A stretch of DNA of 32,311 nt from Chloroflexi bacterium UBA6622 (GCA_002433065.1 DJHK01000025.1:1-32311), one strand, 5' to 3'; positions 8,431 through 16,867 are shown, counted from the first letter of the stretch. Notes: generated by a model not told the origin, from the letters alone. Numbers and translations are program-made.

Positions 8431-10809
8431 ATGTCGGAGTTTCTGGTGTTTAATTTTGTTGGTCAGGCTATCGCGACACCACGGCGGGCCCTTTTGGTTG
8501 TCATCGCGTGGCTAGTAGTAGGGGCGACTATATTTGTTTTGTCCCCCCCCTTGGGTGAAGTCACTTCCAACAATCAAGACGACTTCTTGCCTTCGAACGC
8601 GGAGGCGACGGCTGCCACCAAGCTTGTCCAGGAACGGTATCCCAGCACCGGTGGAACTCCGGCGATTCTGGTTTTTCACCGACCTGATGGGCTTACTGAA
8701 GATGATGCAGGATGGATTGAACGGGCGACGGCTGCGCTAAAGGATAAGTCGAGACCTGGGTTGGTTGAGTCCGTGTTGGCGGTTGATGGGTCGCCTCAGC
8801 TTGATGCTACTCTCCGGGCTCCTGATGGGAAGACCGTGATGACATTCGTCACAGTTGGCGGTTCGCCTGCGGCTCCTGAGTTCGGCGAAGCGGTTGAGTG
8901 GGCGGGTGATGCGGCCCGAGAGGCTGTCGATGGTAGTGGTTTGACGGTGGCGGTTACGGGACCAGGCGGCATCATCGCGGATGCGGTTCGGGTGTTCGCT
9001 CAGATTGACTTTCGAAGCACCTTATTTACGGTGGTATTGGTCCTGGTCCTACTCCTGGTGATCTATAGATCACCCGCGCTTGCCCTGCTTCCACTGGTCG
9101 CGGTGGGGTGGACCTTGGTTGTGGCGCAGGGGCTGATAGCAACCCTGGCGGCCAACGCAGGTCTTGTGCTGAACAGTCAAGTGACGGCCCTGCTGTCCGT
9201 CTTGATGTTTGGTGCAGGGACAAACTTCACATTGTTTATTGTGTCTCGCTATCGGGAAGAATTGTTGACGACGACATCGCGATGGGAGGCCATGCAAGTA
9301 AGTGTTTCCCGGATTGGCCCATCGATCTCATCGAGTGCTGGGACCACCCTTGCGGCCATGATGGCGCTTGTGTTGGCCTCGCTCGGTTCGTTTAGGGCCT
9401 TAGGTCCTGCCTTGTCGATTGCGATTGCCCTCATGCTTGCTTCAGGTCTCACGTTGATTCCTGCGCTCACCGTCCTGCTTGGCCCGGTGGCATTCTGGCC
9501 TCGTCGCGGCTCTGGCCGAGGTGATGGGAGCTCACGCGTGTGGTCAGCTACCGCGGCTGCCGTGGTGCGGCGGCCAGTGATCACGTTCGTGGCGACGATG
9601 GTCGTGTTGGCTGCGATGTGTTTAGGTGTGCCGACGTTAAAGCCGAACTTTAGCTTTCTCAGCGGATTTCCTGACGGCCTTAGTTCCAAGATCGGCGCCG
9701 AAATACTGGACGACAGTTTTGGGGCGGGGGAACTTGCGCCGACCAACGTATTTGTCACGCCGCCCGGCGGCGATGTTTATGAGGACTTGGTCGCGATTGA
9801 ATCAATCAGTGCGGCTATTGCGGCGGTTCCAGGCGTCGAAAAGGTTAGCGGGCCGTCTCGACCTGACGGAAAGGCTCCATCGGTGCCGATAGAGACATTA
9901 CAAGCGGCTATCGGTAGCATCCCTGATGCGGTGAAGGAAGCTATTTCCAGCGGATCATTCAACGGTGCTCCTGTCACGGCTAATGGGCGGTCAGCGAGCC
10001 AGCCGGACCCAAGGGTTCTAGGTGTTTATGCGGCTGGACAGCGGTTCATTGCGCCCGACGGTGGTGTTGCGCGATTGGACGTCGTGATGACGGATGATCC
10101 ATATGGCATACCGGCGCTTGATCGGATCAGCTTGATTCGACAGGCCGGTCGTCTGGGGGCTTCGAACGCAGGTCTTTCGGAAGGTTCAGTTCTTGTGGGT
10201 GGAGTGACAGCTATTCAGGCTGATACCCGCGAGGCTGTTGATCGTGATATAGGAATTATTGGACCGATTGTGATCGCGTTGATCTGGGTCATTCTCTTGG
10301 GCCTGCTCCGGAGCTTGGTTGCCTCGACGTACCTGTTGGGCAGCGTATTGATAAGTTTCCTGGCCACGCTCGGTATTAGCGTGGTTATCTTTCAGAACCT
10401 TATGGGCCACCCAGGAGTTGGTTATCAAAATGCGGTGTGGATGTTTATTTTCTTGGCTGCATTTGGTGCGGACTACAACATTCTCATTATGAGCCGGATT
10501 AAAGAGGAAATCGGAAAGCGTGGGACTCTGGAAGGTACGCGTTTTGCGGTAGCCAGAACTGGGGGCGTGATTACTTCCTCAGGAATTATTCTTGCCGGAA
10601 CCTTCTCGATTCTTGGGACGTTGCCGTTGCGCGACATCATGCAGCTGGGATTTGCAGTGGCGCTTGGCACGATCATCGATACTTTTGTGGTTCGAGCCTT
10701 GTTGGTGCCCAGCATTGTTGTAGTGCTTAAGCGATGGAATTGGTGGCCATCTCGAGAGCCGGGTTCTCCTAACGAAGGCGAAGGGGCACCGCAAACCGTT
10801 GGGGGATAA
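8431..10809 (+). CDS. MMPL/RND superfamily exporter
   Basis: 792 residues in the two-fold MMPL layout. A first membrane helix (about 15-38) is followed by an extracytoplasmic domain, containing the early motif NQDDFLPSNAEATAA typical of the family. A five-to-six helix block spans about 190-355, a second helix and extracytoplasmic domain about 380-610, and a final helix block about 615-780. Characteristic lines include FGAGTNFTLFIVSRYREE in the first half and FGADYNILIMSRIKEE in the second, the latter containing the conserved D-Y pair of the proton relay. Related transporters export lipids or hydrophobic compounds driven by the proton gradient. ATG start at 8431, with little Shine-Dalgarno signal. 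The gene is divergent from the lipid-modification cluster, which hints at a lipid substrate. A run of eight C at 8543-8550 lies early in the gene. Confidence 0.9.
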   Translation: MSEFLVFNFVGQAIATPRRALLVVIAWLVVGATIFVLSPPLGEVTSNNQDDFLPSNAEATAATKLVQERYPSTGGTPAILVFHRPDGLTEDDAGWIERATAALKDKSRPGLVESVLAVDGSPQLDATLRAPDGKTVMTFVTVGGSPAAPEFGEAVEWAGDAAREAVDGSGLTVAVTGPGGIIADAVRVFAQIDFRSTLFTVVLVLVLLLVIYRSPALALLPLVAVGWTLVVAQGLIATLAANAGLVLNSQVTALLSVLMFGAGTNFTLFIVSRYREELLTTTSRWEAMQVSVSRIGPSISSSAGTTLAAMMALVLASLGSFRALGPALSIAIALMLASGLTLIPALTVLLGPVAFWPRRGSGRGDGSSRVWSATAAAVVRRPVITFVATMVVLAAMCLGVPTLKPNFSFLSGFPDGLSSKIGAEILDDSFGAGELAPTNVFVTPPGGDVYEDLVAIESISAAIAAVPGVEKVSGPSRPDGKAPSVPIETLQAAIGSIPDAVKEAISSGSFNGAPVTANGRSASQPDPRVLGVYAAGQRFIAPDGGVARLDVVMTDDPYGIPALDRISLIRQAGRLGASNAGLSEGSVLVGGVTAIQADTREAVDRDIGIIGPIVIALIWVILLGLLRSLVASTYLLGSVLISFLATLGISVVIFQNLMGHPGVGYQNAVWMFIFLAAFGADYNILIMSRIKEEIGKRGTLEGTRFAVARTGGVITSSGIILAGTFSILGTLPLRDIMQLGFAVALGTIIDTFVVRALLVPSIVVVLKRWNWWPSREPGSPNEGEGAPQTVGG

Positions 10810-10935
10810 CCCAACTCGATGAGTACCAGTAGACTTTCGAATGGATGTAACAGTTCCTGGCAACTGGGATAGTGGCCGGATGTACGTGTGTCTGGGGCGA
10901 CCGTTGTGGTCGTGGGAAGACCGACGGCCTGTGCG

Positions 10936-11970
10936 ATGAGGGTTGCGGTTGTTGGCGCTCAACATGGCCATGTGCAGGGGCTCGCCCAGAAAATCCTATG
11001 TGAGCCTGGTGTTGAGTTGGTGGCCGTAGCTGAAGCTGAGTCGAGCGTTCGACAAGATGTGGCCGGAGTTTTTGGAGTGCCTGCGGTAGAGGATTATCGG
11101 GAGCTTTTAGACGGATCCATTGATGCAGCCATCTTGGGGCCCATCAACGCTGAAAAAGGTCGAATCACCTCGACCTGTTTGGAGGCGGGCGTGCATGTCC
11201 TAGCCGACAAGCCGGCGGTTACCACGCATGACGATCTCGACATGGTTGAAAGAGCTGCCAAAGGCCGAGCTCAGATGAGTTGTGCGCTTACGGAGCGGTA
11301 TAGCGCTCCGTACCGTGCAGCTAAGTTGGCGATTGATGCCGGTGAGATCGGTGAGATTGTTTCGTCCGTTGCTCATCGACCGCACAAGTGTCGGCCGGCT
11401 AATCGTCCGGAGTGGTTTTTCGATCGCCACCTAAATGGTGGGGCGATATTGGATTTGTGTATCCATGACATTGATGTGGCTCGCTGGTTGCATGGTGAGG
11501 AGCCGGTTGCCGTGGCTGCCACTCAGGGAAATGCACGATTTTTGGAATATTCGGACTTTATCGACCACGCAGAGGTATGGCTTCGATTTGAGACGGGCGG
11601 TTGTGCCTTTGTTCGTGGATCCTGGTTGACGCCTGAGGAGGCGCCTTACCACGGCGATTGCCAGATGTGGATCGAAGGGACGAAGGGATCCATTCAGATC
11701 AGAACTTCGGCCGAACGTTCGTGCACGATAGATACTGGAGGTACGTCCAAACGTCTCACTGAATTTTCGGATCAGATCGGCTTTGGGGATAGACCACGAC
11801 CGAATGGAGTAGCCAGTGATTTCTGTGCCGCGGTTCGTGGTGAGACGGACTTGGTGACAATGTGTGCGGACGTGATCGCATCTCACAGGTGGGCCTTGCG
11901 TGCTCGCGATGCTGCCGACAACCGTACGCTCGTTACGGAACAATCTAGCGGCGAGCCCGTCGGAAGCTAG
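10936..11970 (+). CDS. Gfo/Idh/MocA family oxidoreductase
   Basis: 344 residues. The N-terminal Rossmann domain starts MRVAVVGAQHGHVQG, so the canonical GxGxxG is replaced by GAQHGH, a variant seen in some subfamilies. The catalytic-lysine motif DKPAVTT is near residue 94-100. The C-terminal domain contains LCIHDIDVARWLHG, with the His typical of the family. These enzymes are NAD(P)-dependent dehydrogenases acting on sugars, inositols or related polyols. The ATG at 10936 is chosen because it abuts the first beta strand; an open frame extends upstream to 10888 but adds no conserved sequence. The gene is convergent with two creatininase-family genes, its stop lying 7 bases from theirs. Confidence 0.88.
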   Translation: MRVAVVGAQHGHVQGLAQKILCEPGVELVAVAEAESSVRQDVAGVFGVPAVEDYRELLDGSIDAAILGPINAEKGRITSTCLEAGVHVLADKPAVTTHDDLDMVERAAKGRAQMSCALTERYSAPYRAAKLAIDAGEIGEIVSSVAHRPHKCRPANRPEWFFDRHLNGGAILDLCIHDIDVARWLHGEEPVAVAATQGNARFLEYSDFIDHAEVWLRFETGGCAFVRGSWLTPEEAPYHGDCQMWIEGTKGSIQIRTSAERSCTIDTGGTSKRLTEFSDQIGFGDRPRPNGVASDFCAAVRGETDLVTMCADVIASHRWALRARDAADNRTLVTEQSSGEPVGS

Positions 11971-11977
11971 GCCCCTT

Positions 11978-12799
11978 TTATGGGTTCGCTTTACGTGCGT
12001 TTCTGTGAGGCGGCCCGTCCCATCGTGGTGATGTGCGTAAAACATTTAGAAGTTTTTCGAAATCTTCGATGGCGGATTCGATAATCCGCGATCCGGCGTC
12101 ACGGGAAGCCAACCGGGCATCCCCCAATGCTCCATTTCGGGCCGTGGCGTTCATTGCGTTTGGCCAGTCGAGTTCCAGATCTCGTAGGGGCTTGACAAAC
12201 GATAGGAAGACTTCGTCAATGTCGCTGGGGGCGAGCGCTGCTTCTCGAATAAGGTCAGGTGCCAGGTAATACGCGTGGGATGTTTCAATCTCACAAGCGT
12301 GTCCGGTTATGGTCGGTCCCTCAATTGCTTGGCGTAACGTTGGATCACCAAGGGTGTAGTGATTGGTCGCTCCGATGAAGTCAATGTCGAGACGGAATCC
12401 GAGGTCCTGAACCGCTGCTGACATTAGGGCCTGATTTCCACCGTGGCCATTTACGATCATGAACCGTCGAAATCCGTGGTGCAACATTGAGAGCACCACG
12501 TCTTCGAGGAGATCTAGAAAGGTTTCTGGTCGAAGGGTCATAGATCCGGCGAAATTCATGTGGTGGTCAGATATTCCCCATGGGATTGCAGGAAGAGCGA
12601 GCAGGCGAGGCGACAGCCTTTCGGCGGCTCGTTCACAAAATGCCTGAGCGATCAGATGATCCTGGCCTAAGCCAAGATTGGGTCCGTGCTGTTCGGTTGA
12701 TCCGATTGGGACCAGAACCAACTCGACGGTTTCTAGGGCGGCTGCTACTTCAGGCCAAGACATTCGGCCTAACGTGTAAGTTTGCGGCGATACGGTCAT
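11978..12799 (-). CDS. Creatininase-family amidohydrolase (paralogue 1)
   Basis: 273 residues. The metal-site pattern is PIGSTEQHGPN with Glu36 and His38, Asp47 in the following segment, and NGHGGN with His119, then HACEIETS near residues 167-174. These correspond to the divalent-metal ligands and the late acidic motif of the creatininase/ArfB (formamide hydrolase)/MftE superfamily. Position 121 is Gly rather than the Glu of true creatininase, so it is probably not a creatinine amidohydrolase but a formamidase, lactonase or peptidase-like member. The ATG overlaps the stop of the upstream paralogue by four bases (ATGA), so the two are translationally coupled. The Gfo/Idh neighbour suggests a role in catabolism of an amide or sugar derivative. 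Confidence 0.88.
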   Translation of the reverse strand: MTVSPQTYTLGRMSWPEVAAALETVELVLVPIGSTEQHGPNLGLGQDHLIAQAFCERAAERLSPRLLALPAIPWGISDHHMNFAGSMTLRPETFLDLLEDVVLSMLHHGFRRFMIVNGHGGNQALMSAAVQDLGFRLDIDFIGATNHYTLGDPTLRQAIEGPTITGHACEIETSHAYYLAPDLIREAALAPSDIDEVFLSFVKPLRDLELDWPNAMNATARNGALGDARLASRDAGSRIIESAIEDFEKLLNVLRTSPRWDGPPHRNARKANP

Positions 12800-13626
12800 G
12801 ATGACTCTGGATTCCGTCGCCAGGCGGGGATACGACCCTGGGCAATCAATTTGTCGGGTGCATCGAGTATGAGGTTGAGCAGGGTGTCGGCACGTTTCTC
12901 AATTACGTCGATCATTCTTTTGCCGTCGTCGGCGGTCGCTAATGTGGCGTTTCCGACGGCGCCATTGCCTGTGAAGTCCGAAAAGTCGTGGCTTCGTCGG
13001 ACGCCACGCCCCCAAAACCGATGTTGGCGGCGCGCTTCCTCATCTACGTCTCCAGCTACCAATTGATCATATTTAACTCGGTCTGGGCGAAGAGCCATAA
13101 GTTCGGCAGTTTCGAGTTCATCCGCATGGCCCCAAGTGGACGACTGGATCAATTCTTTTTCCAGGGCTTCGTCTTCAAGGTCATAGAAGGATAGGGATGC
13201 TAAGAACTCAATGGGTAGATGCGTTGGGAGCGATTGCATGGCTAAAGTCATAACCGGTGTGTTTCCGTTGTGCCAGTTTGTTATCAGGAATCGCTTAAAG
13301 CCGTGGTGTAGAAGGGACGCAACGGTGTCTTCAAGCACGTGGAGATAGGTTTGCGGTCGGAGTGTAATGGTGCCAGGAAATCCCATGTGATAGGCGGCCA
13401 TTCCAAACGGAACGGTAGGTGCAACAAGCACGCGTGGATGGGATCTTGAGGCTAAGCGAAGGGTTAGGTCCTCACAGATCACGGTGTCCGTATCGAGCGA
13501 TGTGTTTGGTCCGTGCTGCTCGATTGACCCTACGGGAATAGCCACGAGCTCAACCTGCTCTCGTGCCCGGTCAACCTCGGGCCAGGTCATATGGGTTAGT
13601 TGCAATGGTGTTGGAAGGTCAGACAT
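12796..13626 (-). CDS. Creatininase-family amidohydrolase (paralogue 2)
   Basis: 276 residues from the ATG at 13626. With this start, the metal ligands Glu36, His38, Asp47 and His119 have exactly the same numbering as in the downstream paralogue, which supports the start choice over the longer frame reaching 13752 inside coaX. Motifs: PVGSIEQHGPN, LHHGFKRFLITNWHNGN (Trp118 and Asn120 replace the usual Gly residues of NGHGGN) and HADELETAEL. It is clearly homologous to paralogue 1 but has diverged at active-site positions, so the two may handle different substrates or form a heteromer. An ATG at 13644 would add six residues. It is divergent from coaX with a very short intergenic region. Confidence 0.85.
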   Translation of the reverse strand: MSDLPTPLQLTHMTWPEVDRAREQVELVAIPVGSIEQHGPNTSLDTDTVICEDLTLRLASRSHPRVLVAPTVPFGMAAYHMGFPGTITLRPQTYLHVLEDTVASLLHHGFKRFLITNWHNGNTPVMTLAMQSLPTHLPIEFLASLSFYDLEDEALEKELIQSSTWGHADELETAELMALRPDRVKYDQLVAGDVDEEARRQHRFWGRGVRRSHDFSDFTGNGAVGNATLATADDGKRMIDVIEKRADTLLNLILDAPDKLIAQGRIPAWRRNPESS

Positions 13627-13652
13627 AGGCAATGCACAGGCCATAGCGACGA

Positions 13653-13659
13653 TATGATA
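13653..13659. promoter_or_regulatory. Possible overlapping -10 elements for coaX and the creatininase pair
   Basis: TATGAT reads on the plus strand (13653-13658) and TATCAT on the minus strand (13659-13654). Both differ from TATAAT by one base and overlap almost completely. The plus copy ends 26 bases before the coaX ATG; the minus copy ends 9 bases before the ATG at 13644 and 27 before 13626. Good -35 boxes were not found on either side, so this is tentative. Confidence 0.35.
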
Positions 13660-13684
13660 GCGCCGATGGAACATTGAGGTGGTT

Positions 13685-14452
13685 ATGGTTCTGGTTGTCG
13701 ATATCGGCAATACGGACACCAAGTTCGGGATTTTTGTCGATGACGAGCTCAAGGCGCGGTGGGCGATTCACAGCGACTTGAATAGGAATGCCGATGAGCA
13801 TGCGGTGCTTCTCAAGGCAATGCTTGCTCATATCGGTGGTTACGACATTGAGGCGGCTATTGTTGGATCCGTTGTGCCTGTTTTGACTGGTCCTATAGCT
13901 GCTGCTGTTGAAGATGCGACGGGATGTCTACCTCGTACCCCGGAGGCCGATAAGGTGCCCTCGATTCAGCTTGAAGTTGATGTACCGAAGCAGGTCGGAA
14001 TCGATCGGGTTGCGAATGCCCTCGCTGCCCGAGAGATCTATCAGGCTCCGGCGATCGTTGCTGATTTGGGTAGTGTGACCACATTCGACGTTGTTAACGC
14101 ATCAGGGAATCTTGCAGGGGTTGTGATTGCGCTGGGTATGCAGGCATCGGCTCAAGCGCTGACGGCGGCAGGGGCGAAATTGCCATCTGTAAATTTAGGT
14201 CGGCCTGCGCAACTGATTGGTACTAATACGAAGGCTTCGATGAAGTCTGGAGTATTTTGGGGCTATGTTCACATGGTGCGGGGCATGATTGAGGAACTTC
14301 GTCAGGATCTGGGTAGTGATTACACAACCATTGCAACCGGAGGACAGGCACCTCTTGTTGTTGGGGATGTTGGGATGTTTGACATTGTTGACACGGACCT
14401 CACTCTGAGGGGTTTGTTGCTGATCGAAAAAGCGTTTGGAAGATCCATATGA
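13685..14452 (+). CDS. coaX: Type III pantothenate kinase
   Basis: 255 residues. CoaX phosphorylates pantothenate, the first step of coenzyme A synthesis. Motifs: phosphate-binding DIGNTDTKFG at residues 6-15; GIDRVAN at 105-111; DLGSVTTFD from Asp127 (family DxGTAxTxD, here Ser in place of Thr-Ala); and the C-terminal GTNTKASMKSGVFWG and IATGGQA blocks. The family's GG.I.PG loop reads GVVIALG here, a mild deviation. The ATG at 13685 has TTGAGG about 5 bases upstream; a GTG six bases earlier is too close to that site. It overlaps coaBC by four bases (ATGA). Confidence 0.92.
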   Translation: MVLVVDIGNTDTKFGIFVDDELKARWAIHSDLNRNADEHAVLLKAMLAHIGGYDIEAAIVGSVVPVLTGPIAAAVEDATGCLPRTPEADKVPSIQLEVDVPKQVGIDRVANALAAREIYQAPAIVADLGSVTTFDVVNASGNLAGVVIALGMQASAQALTAAGAKLPSVNLGRPAQLIGTNTKASMKSGVFWGYVHMVRGMIEELRQDLGSDYTTIATGGQAPLVVGDVGMFDIVDTDLTLRGLLLIEKAFGRSI

Positions 14453-15657
14453 GCGTGTTTACAGGCGCCCGTATTGTTCTGTGCGTAACGGGAAGTGTCG
14501 CAGCCTATAAGGCGTCAGATCTTGCAAGTACGTTGCGTCAGGCTGGGGTCGAGGTCGATGTGGTGCTCTCAAGCGCGGCTGAGACATTTGTTGGTCCACT
14601 TACTTTTCAGGCGCTAACACAACGTCATGTATATACAGCCAGCGATGTTATGACCCGAGATAACCAAATCGCGCATATCCAACTAGCGAAAGATGCCGAT
14701 GCCGTAGTGGTGGCTCCGGCGAGTGCGGACGCCATTGCACGCATCGCACAGGGTCGAGCTGACGATCTTGTTGCCTCTATCGCATTAACGACCACTTCGC
14801 CCATAGTTGTGGCGCCCGCTATGGAATCCAACATGTTTGCTAACGCCGCCACTCAAGCCAATCTTGGGTTGCTGCGCGAGCGTGGTGTCAAGATTGTTGA
14901 GCCAGAGACAGGTCGACTGGCTTCGGGGGCTCTTGGTAAAGGCAGGCTTCCTGAGACCACGGTGCTGGTTGATGTTCTTAGGCAAGTGTTGGGTCGCAGT
15001 GGTCCTCTGGAAGGGCGGATGGTTGTGATTTCCGCTGGTGGCACACGGGAATTTCTTGACCCTGTTCGTTTCATTGGTAATCCGTCTAGTGGTCGGCAGG
15101 GTGTAGCGCTCGCTCGTGCTGCCCTGGAACGCGGTGCGACTGTACGACTTGTGCTTGGTCCGTCGACGGTTGCTCCTCCGAAAAATGCTGAAATCATTCG
15201 GGTTGAATCAGCCCTCGAAATGCTTGCCCAACTCCAAAAGGCTACTGATGGATGCGATGTGCTGATTATGAACGCGGCTGTTGGCGATTACCGGGCTGAT
15301 GAAGTGGCATCTTCGAAGTTAAAACGAGGGTCTGTACCACCTGAGATGAAGCTTGTTGAGAACCCCGACGTTCTTGAAAGTCTTCAAGGTGAATTTGTTC
15401 GTGTCGGATTTGCAGCTGAAACCCATGACCACACGGATAACGCGCGGAGAAAGTTGGTCGAAAAGTCGCTCCATGCGATGGTTGTGAATGATGTTGGAGG
15501 GTCAGAAACGGGTTTTGCGGCTGAGACTAATGCTGTGACGATTCTGCGACACGACAAGCCTGATCAGGCGGTTGAACTTTCCAGCAAGCAGGCCATTGCG
15601 GACAGGGTGCTAGACGTTGTTGTTGAACTGCTCAATGGGGCCTCTGACGAGTTCTAG
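14449..15657 (+). CDS. coaBC: Bifunctional phosphopantothenoylcysteine decarboxylase / phosphopantothenate-cysteine ligase
   Basis: 402 residues. The CoaC half (about 1-185) is the FMN-dependent decarboxylase, with GSVAAYKASDL, active-site His76 in IAHIQL, PASAD (Asp94) and PAMESNMF (Glu126). E. coli-type enzymes have Asn in both last motifs (PASANT, PAMN); actinobacterial CoaBC also carries Asp and a non-Asn residue there, so this is probably a functional variant. The CoaB half (about 190-402) is the CTP-dependent ligase, with ISAGGTREFLDPVRFIGN, the dimer/phosphate loop NPSSGRQG, MNAAVGDYRADE and the lysine motif SSKLKRG near residue 290. It converts 4'-phosphopantothenate to 4'-phosphopantetheine, directly after the CoaX step. 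It is coupled to coaX by an ATGA overlap. Confidence 0.95.
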   Translation: MSVFTGARIVLCVTGSVAAYKASDLASTLRQAGVEVDVVLSSAAETFVGPLTFQALTQRHVYTASDVMTRDNQIAHIQLAKDADAVVVAPASADAIARIAQGRADDLVASIALTTTSPIVVAPAMESNMFANAATQANLGLLRERGVKIVEPETGRLASGALGKGRLPETTVLVDVLRQVLGRSGPLEGRMVVISAGGTREFLDPVRFIGNPSSGRQGVALARAALERGATVRLVLGPSTVAPPKNAEIIRVESALEMLAQLQKATDGCDVLIMNAAVGDYRADEVASSKLKRGSVPPEMKLVENPDVLESLQGEFVRVGFAAETHDHTDNARRKLVEKSLHAMVVNDVGGSETGFAAETNAVTILRHDKPDQAVELSSKQAIADRVLDVVVELLNGASDEF

Positions 15658-16717
15658 TGCATTGCTGGCCGGTTGGGCCAGTGATGTTCGTGCAGGGACG
15701 ATGGGCTTTCATGCTTTGACCGGGGTTGCCAATGCATTGGGAATCAACGTGTCGCTTGAAGATCTCGTGACGGTGTCAGGTGAAGCGTTCGCTTTGGGGT
15801 GGAGTGAATCCTTGTCGGCAGCGGATCTCACTAGTCTTCGGCGTGAATCGACGTGGCTTAATGGAGCTCGAGCTTTGGGTATGCAAGTCGAAATCCACCA
15901 AGAAAAGAACCCTGGGTTGTTTGCGCGGAAGGTCAGGGATCAACTTTCGCTAGGCAGATTTGTTGTTGCGCCAATCTTTGATTATGGAAGGTTGGGCGTC
16001 ATTAATTGGGTGGACGAGAACATGTGTTTGTCGGCGGTGGGCCCCGATTGTCTGGTCTCGAAACCTACGCCTCCGGCTGGAGATGGGATGCTGAGGGTTC
16101 CAGGTGGAACGGTAGCTGTGGCCGATGGTTATGCAATCGTTGATGTGAGCCAGGCAGCTATATCCGATTACGGGTTTTCTTACGACAGGGCTCGCACGAT
16201 GGTGGCTTCTTACCAGCGGAGTCAAGATTCCCGTTGGCCACAGGACGCGATGTTTGGTGTGATGGCGGCGGAAGCCGTGGCAAGTGTGATTCGGCGCGAA
16301 ATGTTGGCTGATACGGACATGATTGCGCGGTTATTAGTGTTTGCTGAGCAAACTGAATTTGGATTCGAGTGTGTAGAGCGGTGGCTTTCGAGGCAGGGTT
16401 CTGATGGTGCGCTTCGAAGGCTAGGTCGACAAGCTAGGTCTGTTCGGGCGGCGGCCGGAGAGTTGGCTGAGCGCTTGTGGGATCGGAATGGACATCGTTC
16501 GCCTAGGGATTTGGCGCGGGCGGTGACGAGCAGAAAATCTATGGTTTTTGAGATGCCGATGGACATCTCGAGCCAACATGTTCCAGGTCAGGTCATTGAA
16601 CTGCCTCGAGGCCGGGCTGTGATCGTTCAGTCCGAGAGACGACTTTCTAGCCTTGCTCGCTTGGCCGACTTGTTAGTGACGACGATTAAGAATGTTGATC
16701 GGCAGTTAATCGGCTAG
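15635..16717 (+). CDS. Protein of unknown function overlapping coaBC
   Basis: 360 residues. The ATG at 15635 lies inside the last codons of coaBC (22-base overlap in another frame), so it is probably co-transcribed and coupled. Residues ~10-180 loosely resemble a papain-fold (C39/BtrH-like) domain: a FHALTGVANALG helix, then GRFVVAPIFDYGRLGVINWVDE. The expected catalytic Cys in the first helix and the His before the later strand are absent, so if the fold is right the domain is inactive. Residues ~190-320 are helix-rich and charged, and the C-terminus ends in an amphipathic helix (RRLSSLARLADLL). No signal peptide or membrane segment. I do not recognise a family with confidence. Confidence 0.75.
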   Translation: MGPLTSSSALLAGWASDVRAGTMGFHALTGVANALGINVSLEDLVTVSGEAFALGWSESLSAADLTSLRRESTWLNGARALGMQVEIHQEKNPGLFARKVRDQLSLGRFVVAPIFDYGRLGVINWVDENMCLSAVGPDCLVSKPTPPAGDGMLRVPGGTVAVADGYAIVDVSQAAISDYGFSYDRARTMVASYQRSQDSRWPQDAMFGVMAAEAVASVIRREMLADTDMIARLLVFAEQTEFGFECVERWLSRQGSDGALRRLGRQARSVRAAAGELAERLWDRNGHRSPRDLARAVTSRKSMVFEMPMDISSQHVPGQVIELPRGRAVIVQSERRLSSLARLADLLVTTIKNVDRQLIG

Positions 16718-16831
16718 ACGGGTATTGCTTAGGCCATTCGATATTGCATCCAAGTTCAGCTGCAGCATGCAGAGCTCAATATGGATTCCTGAGCATTTCT
16801 CTTCCTAACGCAACTAAATCAGCACTTCCAT

Positions 16832-16855
16832 CACGGGCAGCTTATGCTGCCCGTG
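16832..16855 (+). terminator. Strong hairpin, likely transcription terminator of the coaX operon
   Basis: A perfect 10-bp GC-rich stem (CACGGGCAGC / GCTGCCCGTG) closes a TTAT tetraloop. The T-run after it is short (CTAGCCTTTG), so it may be a weak intrinsic terminator or an RNA-stabilising element. It lies about 115 bases after the stop of the gene downstream of coaBC. The ATG at 16844 sits within the loop, which argues against its use as a start. Confidence 0.6.
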
Positions 16856-16867
16856 CTAGCCTTTGTG

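Noticed and set aside
8303..8515. Plus-strand frame starting before the MMPL gene
   Set aside because: It overlaps the intergenic operator and the MMPL start in another frame, with no supporting motif.
9249..9758. Minus-strand 169-codon frame inside the MMPL gene
   Set aside because: It lies wholly within a clear MMPL coding sequence and its translation has no recognisable fold.
10898..10912. Small inverted repeat CGACC-gttgt-GGTCG before the Gfo/Idh gene
   Set aside because: Only 5 bp, no T-run, and close to what chance would give; not reported as a terminator.
13627..13752. N-terminal extension of creatininase paralogue 2 up to 13752
   Set aside because: It would run through the coaX start region and adds no conserved residues; the 13626 start aligns the metal ligands exactly with the neighbouring paralogue.
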